From Bacteroidota bacterium (lineage in GTDB: Bacteria; Bacteroidota; Bacteroidia; Cytophagales; Cyclobacteriaceae), in contig JAEYWY010000035.1 of assembly GCA_023428695.1 (NCBI GenBank), positions 124,001 to 188,000 of the forward strand: DNA of 64,000 bases, given 5' to 3'. Position numbers and translations under genes: made by a program. The notes beneath the pieces were generated by a model, which was given only the letters and a program-made list of their open reading frames with translations, ran no database searches and was not told the DNA's origin. Below, one piece after another: positions 36,161-44,246 of the stretch (its first letter is position 1; every line of letters starts with the position of its first letter).

Positions 36161-36745
36161 TTATTGGACTATTTTTTTCGTGTTTACGACAAGGTCGAAG
36201 TTTACGGTTACCTCGTCACCTACCTTAACCGTACCCATCATAGCTGTCGGAGGATCCATTTTGAATTCTGACATTTTGAATTTCCGTGAAAGTGTCAGGC
36301 GGATGTCGCCGTTGTCGAGCATTGTGTATTTGGCCTGAAGGTCCATTGGTTTGGATACCCCCGCCATGGTCAGTGTTCCTGTGGCATCAATGGTACCGTT
36401 TGCGGGGTTAACCTTTGCCTGGGTAACTGTGTAAACAATGTTAGGATTCTTTGAAGAGTTAAAGGCGTCATACGTTTTGCTGTCCATCAACCTGCCTTTT
36501 GTGCTCTTGATGCTTTCGACAGGTATTCTTACCTCAACATTTTTCACTTCCTTAAGTTGGTTGTTGCTAACGAGGAACTCACCTTTGAGGTCGGCTTTTG
36601 TAATCTCAGACTCCCAGTCGTGAAGTGAGGATGATCCCTGAACGGTCATTTTGTTAGCTTTCAGAAGTGCACTCTGGCTTACACCGTGGGTGAAAACCAT
36701 CAGCATCAGGGCGGCTGTCAATAGGGTTGATATTTTGTGTTTCAT
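36161..36745 (-). CDS. YceI-family lipid-binding protein
   Basis: 194 residues with signal peptide (MKHKISTLLTAALMLMVFTHGVSQ). Standard YceI features: MTVQGSSSLHDWESE, DLKGEFLV, VRIPVESIKSTKG, the DAFNSSKNPNIVYTV segment and the late FKMDPPTAMMGTVKVGDEV loop. Binds a hydrophobic ligand in the periplasm, usually of polyisoprenoid type. First gene of the YceI-porin-YceI-porin series, preceded by the -7 element at 36771-36778. Confidence 0.92.
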   Translation of the reverse strand: MKHKISTLLTAALMLMVFTHGVSQSALLKANKMTVQGSSSLHDWESEITKADLKGEFLVSNNQLKEVKNVEVRIPVESIKSTKGRLMDSKTYDAFNSSKNPNIVYTVTQAKVNPANGTIDATGTLTMAGVSKPMDLQAKYTMLDNGDIRLTLSRKFKMSEFKMDPPTAMMGTVKVGDEVTVNFDLVVNTKKIVQ

Positions 36746-36770
36746 TTCTTCGTGGTTTAGAATTAATACT

Positions 36771-36778
36771 CAAAAGTA
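36771..36778 (-). promoter_or_regulatory. -7 element TACTTTTG for the YceI-porin series
   Basis: TAnnTTTG match on the minus strand, 26 bases before the YceI ATG at 36745; no clear -33 element. Confidence 0.45.
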
Positions 36779-36841
36779 TCCGAGGGAATATACTCGAAAC
36801 CTGACGTTTCAATATAAAACCAAGTGATTTTGCTTAATGTC

Positions 36842-36954
36842 CGGGCTGACGAAAGTCAGGAAAACAGGCTAACCCCTTCAAAAACAGCCGAATGAAGTAA
36901 GGCTACCCGTCCGGGGGGTTCAAGACATTTGAACGAATGCCTTTTTTTCTTTTG
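36842..36954 (+). ncRNA. Candidate structured RNA in the gap upstream of the EF-G paralogue
   Basis: The 438-base gap 36746-37183 has no gene of 60 codons. On the plus strand a CGGG (36842) and CCCG (36906) pair could close a junction holding a CTGAC-GAAA-GTCAG tetraloop hairpin (36846-36859) and a GGCT/AGCC hairpin (36867-36889). It is followed by a GTTCAA/TTGAAC stem (36918-36934) and, seven bases on, a T-run (36942-36954). This could be a small RNA with its terminator or part of a leader. Stems are short, so chance is a real alternative. Confidence 0.22.
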
Positions 36955-36980
36955 ACAAAAAGCTTTTTGGGTTACCTTCA
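36951..36980 (+). promoter_or_regulatory. Candidate promoter for the EF-G paralogue
   Basis: TTTG at 36951 and TACCTTCA at 36973 (6 of 8 positions loosely fit TAnnTTTG) with 18 bases between them, near the Bacteroidota -33/-7 spacing. Would give a leader of about 200 bases. Confidence 0.3.
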
Positions 36981-37183
36981 ATAGACAATTCCCTCAACAA
37001 TTTACGACGGTTGCCTGATAATGCAGCGGCCGGGTTTCTATTTCAGACGGACGTTCTGCATCGCGGTAGCCGGACCCAAAAAAGTTCTTACCATGAAGAA
37101 CCTGCGCGCCGACATCTCCCTCCGATTTCAAATCAGCGTAACAGCGTTCTTCATGCATTCTTCCACTTCAAAATCATATCGCC

Positions 37184-39310
37184 ATGAAAGTCTATGATGA
37201 CAAGCACATCAAGAACATTGTTCTGTTGGGTGCGCCCAAGGCCGGCAAAACTTTGCTGGCCGAAGACATGCTATTTGAAGCCGGTATCATCCACCGGCGC
37301 GGTTCGATCGAGTCAAAGAATACCGTATCGGACTATCACGAAATTGAACAGGAACGCGGGAACTCCGTGTTTGCAACTCCCTTACATACGGAGTGGCAGG
37401 ATTACAAAATAAATATCATCGACACGCCCGGTTTTGATGACTTCGTCGGTGAAATGATTTCTTCCGTGCGTGTAGCTGACACGTGCGTGATGGTTATCAA
37501 TGCCCAGCATGGCGTCGAAGTAGGCGCCGAACTTATCTGGAACTATATAGACCAGTTCAGCAAACCAACAATATTCGCAGTCAACCAGGTTGACCATCCC
37601 AAGGCCGATTTCGATGCCGCGTTGGCATCCCTTCGCGCGCATTTCGGAGCGGCCGTCACGCAAATGCAATATCCGCGCAACAGCGGTGAAGGCTTCAACC
37701 AGATCATCGACCTGCTTAAAATGGTGATGTATGAATTTCCCGAGGAGGGCGGGAAACCAAAAAAACTCCCTATACCGGCTGATGAACAGGAGAAAGCAAA
37801 CCGACTGCATAACGAGTTAGTTGAGAAAGCTGCTGAAAATGATGAGCAGCTCATGGAAAAATACTTTGAAAAAGGAACACTTGACGAGGACGAACTGCGC
37901 ACAGGCCTCAAACTCGGAATGATCCATCATGATGTGTTTCCCGTATTCTGCATGTCAGCGAAAAAGAATATGGGTAGTGGAAGAATGATGGGTTTTATCG
38001 ACAACGTCGCGCCCTGTCCGCGGGAAGCAAAACCGGAAATCACCGTTGAAGGTGAGGAACTCGCGTTCGATCCCGACAAGCCGACGGTTCTTTTTATGTT
38101 CAAGTCGCATCTTGAACCCAACCTCGGCAAACTTTCATTCTTTAAGGTGATCAGTGGTGAAGTCACCACGAACATGGAACTTGTCAACAGCCAGACCGGT
38201 ACCACGGAGCGTTTGAACCAACTCTTTATTATGGACGGCAAAACACGTACGCCTGTAGACAAGCTGGTTGCCGGGGATATTGGGGCTACGTTGAAGTTAA
38301 AGGATACGTTTACCAATCAGACGCTGCGCAGCAAGGGCTTCGATGTTACTATCAGGCCAATTGAATACCCGGCACCGCGCATTCGTACGGCAGTAGTTGC
38401 TCAAAGCAAAAACGACGATGAAAAGATCGGCGAGGTTTTGCAGAAAATCCATCATGAAGATCCGACCATTGAAGTACAATATGCGAAGGAGCTGAAACAA
38501 CTGCTGATCTCCGGACAGGGCGAATTGCACCTGGCCGTGTGCAAATGGTTTCTCGAAAATGTGTATAGATTACATATTGACTTCGTGTCGCCGAGAATTT
38601 CCTATCGCGAAACAATCCGGAAGCCCGCGATCGCAAGCTATCGCCACAAAAAACAGTCGGGTGGCGCGGGACAGTTTGCGGAAGTGCATATGAAAATTGA
38701 ACCTTATGTGGAAGGAATGCCGGAACCTACTGACTATACGATCCGCGGCAAGGAGGAAATTGCGTTGCCCTGGGGTGGCAAGCTTGTCTTTTATAATTGT
38801 ATCGTTGGTGGCGTGATCGACCTGCGTTTTATTCCCTCAATACAAAAAGGGGTAATGGAAAAAATGGAGGAAGGACCGATAACCGGTTCCTACGTGCGGG
38901 ATGTTAGAGTAATGGTATTTGACGGAAAGATGCACCCGGTTGACTCCAACGATATTTCCTTCAAGATTGCGGGTATGATGGCATTCAAGGATGCATTCAT
39001 GCGTGCAGAGCCACAGCTTCTTGAACCGATTTATGAAGTTGAAGTGTCGACGCCGGAGGATGTTATGGGCGAAGTGATGGGTGACCTCCAAACACGCCGC
39101 TCAATAATCATAGGTATCGATACGAAGGGAAGCTATCAGGTGATCAAAGCCCGGACTCCGCTGGCCGAGCTTGATCGTTATACGACTTCATTGCGTTCCC
39201 TGACACAGGGGCGGGCCCATTTTGTGCAACGTTTTGCTGAATTCGCACCAGTGCCGTTCGAAATCCAGCAGAAACTCGCGAAACAGACCAGCGAGCTCGA
39301 GGTCGCATAA
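37184..39310 (+). CDS. EF-G paralogue (EF-G2 type) with altered GTPase centre
   Basis: 708 residues with all five EF-G domains (domain IV includes KQSGGAGQFAEVHM, C-terminal domain ends with the TSLRSLTQGRAHF motif). It opens MKVYDDKHIKNIVLLGAPKAGKT like the EF-G2 paralogue of Bacteroides. The P-loop GAPKAGKT (16-23) is intact, but switch I reads QERGNS where canonical EF-G has ERGIT, switch II reads DTPGFDDF with Phe84 in place of the catalytic histidine of DTPGH, and the NKxD motif is NQVD (134-137). Hydrolysis is therefore expected to be weak or absent. Known Bacteroides EF-G2 supports translation without GTP hydrolysis during nutrient limitation. Terminator at 39334-39362. Confidence 0.93.
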   Translation: MKVYDDKHIKNIVLLGAPKAGKTLLAEDMLFEAGIIHRRGSIESKNTVSDYHEIEQERGNSVFATPLHTEWQDYKINIIDTPGFDDFVGEMISSVRVADTCVMVINAQHGVEVGAELIWNYIDQFSKPTIFAVNQVDHPKADFDAALASLRAHFGAAVTQMQYPRNSGEGFNQIIDLLKMVMYEFPEEGGKPKKLPIPADEQEKANRLHNELVEKAAENDEQLMEKYFEKGTLDEDELRTGLKLGMIHHDVFPVFCMSAKKNMGSGRMMGFIDNVAPCPREAKPEITVEGEELAFDPDKPTVLFMFKSHLEPNLGKLSFFKVISGEVTTNMELVNSQTGTTERLNQLFIMDGKTRTPVDKLVAGDIGATLKLKDTFTNQTLRSKGFDVTIRPIEYPAPRIRTAVVAQSKNDDEKIGEVLQKIHHEDPTIEVQYAKELKQLLISGQGELHLAVCKWFLENVYRLHIDFVSPRISYRETIRKPAIASYRHKKQSGGAGQFAEVHMKIEPYVEGMPEPTDYTIRGKEEIALPWGGKLVFYNCIVGGVIDLRFIPSIQKGVMEKMEEGPITGSYVRDVRVMVFDGKMHPVDSNDISFKIAGMMAFKDAFMRAEPQLLEPIYEVEVSTPEDVMGEVMGDLQTRRSIIIGIDTKGSYQVIKARTPLAELDRYTTSLRSLTQGRAHFVQRFAEFAPVPFEIQQKLAKQTSELEVA

Positions 39311-39333
39311 GTCTGAAAGGGTAGTTATTTTTC

Positions 39334-39362
39334 AGAAAGGTGCTGGCAGTCGGCACCTTTCT
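39334..39362 (+). terminator. Rho-independent terminator of the EF-G paralogue gene
   Basis: Perfect 10-base stem (AGAAAGGTGC at 39334-39343, GCACCTTTCT at 39353-39362) with a 9-base loop, followed by TTGTTA. Confidence 0.75.
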
Positions 39363-39477
39363 TTGTTAATGCGGCTGGGAAAAAAGCAGAACATTTCAAA
39401 AAATGGGGATTCCAAACGATTGCGCCCATTGTTCACGATCCTTCTTTTCATAGATTTGTTATAAACCGTCTGGCCTG

Positions 39478-40224
39478 GTGAGCAATGCCATTGTAATTAT
39501 ACCGACCTACAACGAACGCGAAAACATTCGCGCAATAGTTGACACCGTGTTCGGGCTGCCGAAAGACTTTCACATTCTTATTGTTGACGATAATTCTCCT
39601 GACGGGACTGCTGACATTGTTGCAGAACTACAGGACGTGTACAATACGCCGTCAGAGACAAAACTTCACATGCTGAAGCGATCCGGCAAACTGGGATTGG
39701 GAACCGCCTACATCACTGGTTTCAAGTATGCGATCGAGCACCAATATGACTACATCCTTGAAATGGATGCAGACTTCTCGCATGATCCGAAGGATCTCGT
39801 TAATCTTTATCTGACCTGCAAGGAGTTTGGGAGTGACGTTTCTATCGGATCGCGATACGCCACGGGTGTGAATGTTGTCAACTGGCCAATAGGCAGGGTT
39901 TTGTTGTCGTACTTTGCCAGCAGTTACGTACGCATCGTTACCAGCATCCCGATACGCGACACCACAGCGGGTTTTGTTTGTTACAAAAGAAATGTACTCG
40001 AAACCATCCCGCTCGACGAAATCAAGTTCGTAGGCTATGCATTTCAGATTGAGATGAAGTTTCTGGCGTGGAAGTTTGGATTCCAGCTTAAGGAAGTGCC
40101 GATAATCTTCACGGACCGCACGAAAGGCGAATCAAAGATGTCAGCGGGAATTTTCAAGGAAGCTTTTTTTGGCGTCCTTCAAATGACAATACAAAGCTGG
40201 TTCAAGAAATATATCCCGGGATAA
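39478..40224 (+). CDS. Polyprenol-phosphate mannosyltransferase-like GT2 glycosyltransferase
   Basis: 248 residues, GT-A fold of the DPM1 type: VIIPTYNERENI, VDDNSPDGTADI, EMDADFSHDPKDL (metal-binding DxD), SRYATG, then TTAGFVCYKR. No C-terminal helices, as in soluble DPM1-like enzymes that use a lipid phosphate acceptor. GTG at 39478, starting SNAIVIIPTYNE. Transfers a sugar, probably mannose, from a nucleotide donor to undecaprenyl or another polyprenyl phosphate on the inner face of the membrane. Confidence 0.9.
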   Translation: MSNAIVIIPTYNERENIRAIVDTVFGLPKDFHILIVDDNSPDGTADIVAELQDVYNTPSETKLHMLKRSGKLGLGTAYITGFKYAIEHQYDYILEMDADFSHDPKDLVNLYLTCKEFGSDVSIGSRYATGVNVVNWPIGRVLLSYFASSYVRIVTSIPIRDTTAGFVCYKRNVLETIPLDEIKFVGYAFQIEMKFLAWKFGFQLKEVPIIFTDRTKGESKMSAGIFKEAFFGVLQMTIQSWFKKYIPG

Positions 40225-40251
40225 ATTACTCAAACCAGCCTTAAGCCTTCC

Positions 40252-40809
40252 TCAAACTTCAAGCCCGACAAATGAAATCGGGCCGACGTGTGATTTCACC
40301 AAATCAAGATCTGGTTCGGTAATTTCGACTTCGTAACCGTCTTCCTTCAACATACTCAGGATGTCTTCAGCAGCTTCGCGTTGTTTGTAGATGTGGTAAT
40401 CCTCGCGGGCGAACACAGGGTAGCGCCCCAGCTTTTGTTCACGATCGACAAAGTTGAATCCGCAAAGGAACAACTTGCTTCCTGCATGCTGAATACGATA
40501 CAAAGGCATTTGAGGATATGCCTGTAACCATTCCACAACATCCTCGCGCGTACCTTGCACAATCTCCGTTAGCTTGAAAATCTTCATCACTTCACCCTGA
40601 TTCGGTTTGTCGAGCAAACGAAGGTCGAAGTTGTGTACGTATGCAGACAATCCCACACATCCGCATAAAACCATCAGCGGATTCTGGGCGTCGCCGTGCA
40701 AACGTACATCGAGATTCTTCGCATTGAAAAATGCTTGTAACCTGCGATTCCGTTTCTGGATCGTTGGCGTCAGGTCTGGCCTGACAGGATTTTTAAATTT
40801 TAATTGCAT
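40252..40809 (-). CDS. Conserved-looking hypothetical cytoplasmic protein (185 aa)
   Basis: I do not recognise a family. No signal peptide or helix. Visible features: basic N-terminus (KFKNPVRPDLTPTIQKRNRRLQ), a small cysteine cluster in MVLCGCVGLS, and a mixed alpha/beta pattern. Convergent with the glycosyltransferase gene. Candidate promoter at 40851-40858 supports a real gene. Confidence 0.6.
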   Translation of the reverse strand: MQLKFKNPVRPDLTPTIQKRNRRLQAFFNAKNLDVRLHGDAQNPLMVLCGCVGLSAYVHNFDLRLLDKPNQGEVMKIFKLTEIVQGTREDVVEWLQAYPQMPLYRIQHAGSKLFLCGFNFVDREQKLGRYPVFAREDYHIYKQREAAEDILSMLKEDGYEVEITEPDLDLVKSHVGPISFVGLEV

Positions 40810-40850
40810 AACCTAGAACATTTTCGATATAAGGTGGGCTCCTTACATCC

Positions 40851-40858
40851 CAAAAATA
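40851..40858 (-). promoter_or_regulatory. -7 element TATTTTTG for the 185-aa hypothetical gene
   Basis: TAnnTTTG match on the minus strand, 42 bases before the ATG at 40809. Confidence 0.4.
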
Positions 40859-40915
40859 ACAATAATAATTGAAGTTTGAACCTAAATCGAAAAAACCGTT
40901 GCCTGAAGACTTCTT

Positions 40916-42220
40916 CTAATCGAATCTTAATGCCTTTATCGGGTTCACGCTTGCAATGATCATCGTCGGAAGAAGTAACACCAGTGTAACCACCAAAAAC
41001 GTCAGGACGTTCAAAAGAATCACAATTTCCCAGTTCCAGCTAATCGGCACAAAACTCATGTAATAGTCATGCGGATTCAGTTTAACGATTTTGAATTGAT
41101 CCTGAAGGAAGCACAATCCTAATCCCAACAAGTTACCGAACAAAAGTCCGCGCGTGATAAGCCTTACACCGTTAAAGATAAAAATTGAACGGATGGTGCG
41201 GTTACCCGCTCCAACGGCCTTAAGCAATCCAATCATTTGTGTCCGGTCCATTACCAGGATTAAGATTATCGATATCATATTCACACAAATCACCGTGAGA
41301 ATGATGATCAATAGGATGTTGACCTGCCTGCTGAGAAGATTCAGCCAGTCAAAAACCTGAATATACCTGTCGCTCACGCGTTCGATGTTAAGATCATAAT
41401 CCATTTCCTCCCCTATCGCCATTATTGCGTTGTCGATTGTACGGGCTTCCTGAGAAAACGGAAATATTTTTTCCATCAATGGTATTTCATCCTCATAAAA
41501 TTGTTCCGATGGCGGGGTGATTCTCCGATTCAAATCAAGAAATACTTCAACGCCACCGGCAAGACTGTCTGACCAGTCATTCAATCGTTGAATCATTCGA
41601 ATGTCGGTCAGAACAACTTTGCTGTCGAAATACTCCGAAAGGTTCGTTTCATAAATACCTGTGACTTTTAGTCGCCTGAACCGTGGCGGATTCTGAAAGA
41701 AGTGTACGATTATATTGTCACCGACTCCTGCCCTGAGCTTATCGGAAATTGTCTTACTTATCACGACCTGGTTCGCATAGGTCGAATCAGGAAATGAAAT
41801 AAACTCACCTTCGAGAATGCTGGATGAGAAACTTCCCACATCGAAACTTTTGCCAACTCCCTTTACGACAACACCAAGAACTTCATCCTCTGTTTTGACC
41901 AACCCCGGCTTATGTGCGTATTCCTGCACATGTCGGATGAACGGATACTTTGACGTGCTGTCATAAACGTCGATGTGAATGTTCATCGGACGTTCTTCGG
42001 GTGAATTGTTTATCGAAAAACGCGTGATGATAAGGTGACCGCTGAATCCAAAGATCTTGTTCTTGACTGTATTTTGAAATCCCTTCATGACAAGGAACGA
42101 CAGTATAGCCGCTCCCAGCCCAACGCTGATGCTGATGATCGCGATCTTATGAATCGTAGCCGAAAACCCGGTCTTATAATCCCGGTTGATTCTTTTCGAA
42201 ATGAAATACGAAACGTTCAA
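40916..42220 (-). CDS. LolC/LolE-like lipoprotein-releasing permease
   Basis: 434 residues: N-terminal helix after a short cytoplasmic start (MNVSYFISKRINRDYK), a large periplasmic MacB_PCD-type domain, then three helices with the FtsX loop (LLKAVGAGNRTIRSIFIFNG, ending SVNPIKALRFD). Differs from the two FtsX giants at 1-4490 by having one copy of the domain set. TTG start at 42220; a stop lies two codons upstream in frame. No ATPase adjacent. Probably extracts lipoproteins from the inner membrane. Confidence 0.85.
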   Translation of the reverse strand: MNVSYFISKRINRDYKTGFSATIHKIAIISISVGLGAAILSFLVMKGFQNTVKNKIFGFSGHLIITRFSINNSPEERPMNIHIDVYDSTSKYPFIRHVQEYAHKPGLVKTEDEVLGVVVKGVGKSFDVGSFSSSILEGEFISFPDSTYANQVVISKTISDKLRAGVGDNIIVHFFQNPPRFRRLKVTGIYETNLSEYFDSKVVLTDIRMIQRLNDWSDSLAGGVEVFLDLNRRITPPSEQFYEDEIPLMEKIFPFSQEARTIDNAIMAIGEEMDYDLNIERVSDRYIQVFDWLNLLSRQVNILLIIILTVICVNMISIILILVMDRTQMIGLLKAVGAGNRTIRSIFIFNGVRLITRGLLFGNLLGLGLCFLQDQFKIVKLNPHDYYMSFVPISWNWEIVILLNVLTFLVVTLVLLLPTMIIASVNPIKALRFD

Positions 42221-42325
42221 GGCTTATTGCTAACTTTTCAGCGTTAGTGATTCATGCAAATTAAGCGAACATTTGTGGCCCTACAAGTGATTTATTGCAG
42301 GTGTTTCTATGACTACCTGGACAAA

Positions 42326-43543
42326 ATGGTGACGGGTGCCCTGCCGGTATTCGTGCTTTTTCTCACGATCTCGTGCGCGGCCCAACCGCATCGGGAGCCG
42401 GGACACGATGCCAAAAAACAATCGGATATCCCGGACCTGCGCATGGGCGCCGACCAGCTTGACGTGCTTTTACCAATGCTGGAAGGCAAACGCGTGGGCC
42501 TTTTGGTGAATCACACCGCTCTTGTCGGAAGAACTCACCTGGTGGACACGCTGCTTCAGCGCGGCATTCTGATTAAGAAAATATTCGGTCCGGAACACGG
42601 GTTTCGCGGTAATGCGGCAGATGGTGAAGTAGTAAAAAACGGCGTGGATACTAAATCCGGGCTTCCGGTGATTTCACTTTACGGTAGAAACAAAAAGCCC
42701 ACTCCGGATCAGGTGTCGGATATTGATGTGCTCATTTTTGATATTCAGGACGTCGGTACACGCTTCTATACATACATCAGTTCCCTCCACTATCTGATGG
42801 AATCCGCAGCGGAAAACGGAAAGAAAGTTGTCGTGCTTGACCGCCCCAATCCGCATGGCGGCTACACCGACGGTCCGATCCTCCGGCCGGAATTCAAATC
42901 ATTTGTGGGCATGCATCCTATTCCGGTCGTGCATGGCCTCACCGTCGGTGAACTTGCACAAATGGTCAATGGCCAAGGCTGGCTTGCAGGCGGTCTCAAA
43001 TGCGATCTTGCCGTCGTAACCATGAAGAACTGGGCTCACGGCGACGAATACTTGCTTCCTGTTTATCCATCGCCAAACCTTCCCAACAACCAGTCAATCA
43101 GGTTGTACCCTTCACTTTGTTTTTTTGAAGGTACCGCAATCAGCGTCGGTCGCGGCACACCATTTCCGTTTCAGGCGCTGGGCAGTCCTCAGCTGAAGGA
43201 TTTCGATTTCACATTTACACCGGTGACCGTCCCGGGTGTGGCCGTCAATCCGCTGCATGAAAACCAACTCTGTTACGGGATCGACCTCCGCGAAGCGAAG
43301 ACCACAAAACGTATAGACCTCTCCTATCTGATCAATATGTATAACGCGTTTCCCGACAAGGAAAACTTTTTCTGGAACCCGTTCGATCGAAATTACATCG
43401 ACAAACTTGCCGGCACCGACGAGCTTCGCAAGCAAATACGGAGCGGTATGTCTGAAGATCAAATACGCGCGACATGGTCTGAAGGCCTGGCGAACTATAA
43501 CCGCATACGCGCGAAATACTTACTTTATCCAACCAGGGAATGA
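42326..43543 (+). CDS. DUF1343 lipoprotein, NamZ-type exo-N-acetylmuramidase
   Basis: ATG at 42326 (a longer frame starts at 42254) gives a lipoprotein signal with C17 in LTISCAAQ. 405 residues. DUF1343 family motifs: GKRVGLLVNHTALVG, KKIFGPEHGFRG, DIQDVGTRFYTY, VVVLDRPNPHGG and the late RAKYLLYPT end. NamZ members release N-acetylmuramic acid from non-reducing ends of peptidoglycan fragments, so this is a wall-recycling enzyme held on the cell surface or periplasmic side. Stop overlaps nth start (ATGA). Confidence 0.9.
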   Translation: MVTGALPVFVLFLTISCAAQPHREPGHDAKKQSDIPDLRMGADQLDVLLPMLEGKRVGLLVNHTALVGRTHLVDTLLQRGILIKKIFGPEHGFRGNAADGEVVKNGVDTKSGLPVISLYGRNKKPTPDQVSDIDVLIFDIQDVGTRFYTYISSLHYLMESAAENGKKVVVLDRPNPHGGYTDGPILRPEFKSFVGMHPIPVVHGLTVGELAQMVNGQGWLAGGLKCDLAVVTMKNWAHGDEYLLPVYPSPNLPNNQSIRLYPSLCFFEGTAISVGRGTPFPFQALGSPQLKDFDFTFTPVTVPGVAVNPLHENQLCYGIDLREAKTTKRIDLSYLINMYNAFPDKENFFWNPFDRNYIDKLAGTDELRKQIRSGMSEDQIRATWSEGLANYNRIRAKYLLYPTRE

Positions 43544-44178
43544 CAAAGGCTGAAAAGGTAAAAGACATCCTGAACACGCTCGAAAAACTTTATCCGTCAC
43601 CACCGATACCACTTCACCACAAAGACGCCTATACGCTTCTTGTTTCGGTGCTGCTTTCTGCACAGTGTACAGACGAACGAGTAAACAAGACAACACCATT
43701 ACTTTTTTCGAAGGCTGATAACCCGTACGATATGATTCGTATGTCGGCTGATGAAATTCGCGAGATTATCAAACCGTGTGGGCTATCACCGATGAAATCA
43801 AAAGGTATTTATGGGCTTTCGCGAATTCTCGTGGAAAAATACAATGGCCAGGTGCCAGATACATTTGAAGAATTGGAGGCACTCCCTGCCGTCGGACATA
43901 AGACAGCATCGGTTGTTATGACGCAGTGGTTTAATAAGCCGGCGTTTCCTGTGGACACGCATATTCATCGGCTCGCATATCGCTGGGGACTTTCATCCGG
44001 AAAAAGCGTTGAACAAACCGAAAAAGATCTCAAGCGATTGATCCCGGAAGAAAAGTGGAACAAAGCTCATTTACAAATCATCTATTTCGGACGCGAGTAT
44101 TGTCCCGCACGCGGCCACGACTGGAAAGCCTGCCCGATCTGTTCCAAACACATGCGGAGGGAGCTGCGCAAATCTTAA
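43540..44178 (+). CDS. nth: Endonuclease III, with incomplete iron-sulphur motif
   Basis: Base-excision repair glycosylase/lyase, 212 residues. Helix-hairpin-helix LPAVGHKTASVV with catalytic K121 and the catalytic Asp139 in PVDTHIHRL. The C-terminal iron-sulphur region is C188-x9-C198-x2-C201 (YCPARGHDWKACPICSK) and then no fourth cysteine, whereas the classic form is C-x6-C-x2-C-x5-C. Start overlaps the NamZ-like gene stop. A 68-base gap separates it from fmt. Confidence 0.94.
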   Translation: MTKAEKVKDILNTLEKLYPSPPIPLHHKDAYTLLVSVLLSAQCTDERVNKTTPLLFSKADNPYDMIRMSADEIREIIKPCGLSPMKSKGIYGLSRILVEKYNGQVPDTFEELEALPAVGHKTASVVMTQWFNKPAFPVDTHIHRLAYRWGLSSGKSVEQTEKDLKRLIPEEKWNKAHLQIIYFGREYCPARGHDWKACPICSKHMRRELRKS

Positions 44179-44246
44179 TGCTACCCGCTTTTGAGTTCGC
44201 AAAATATCTTGATTTGTTTTCCTAAAGTGTAATTTGCGATCGGGAT

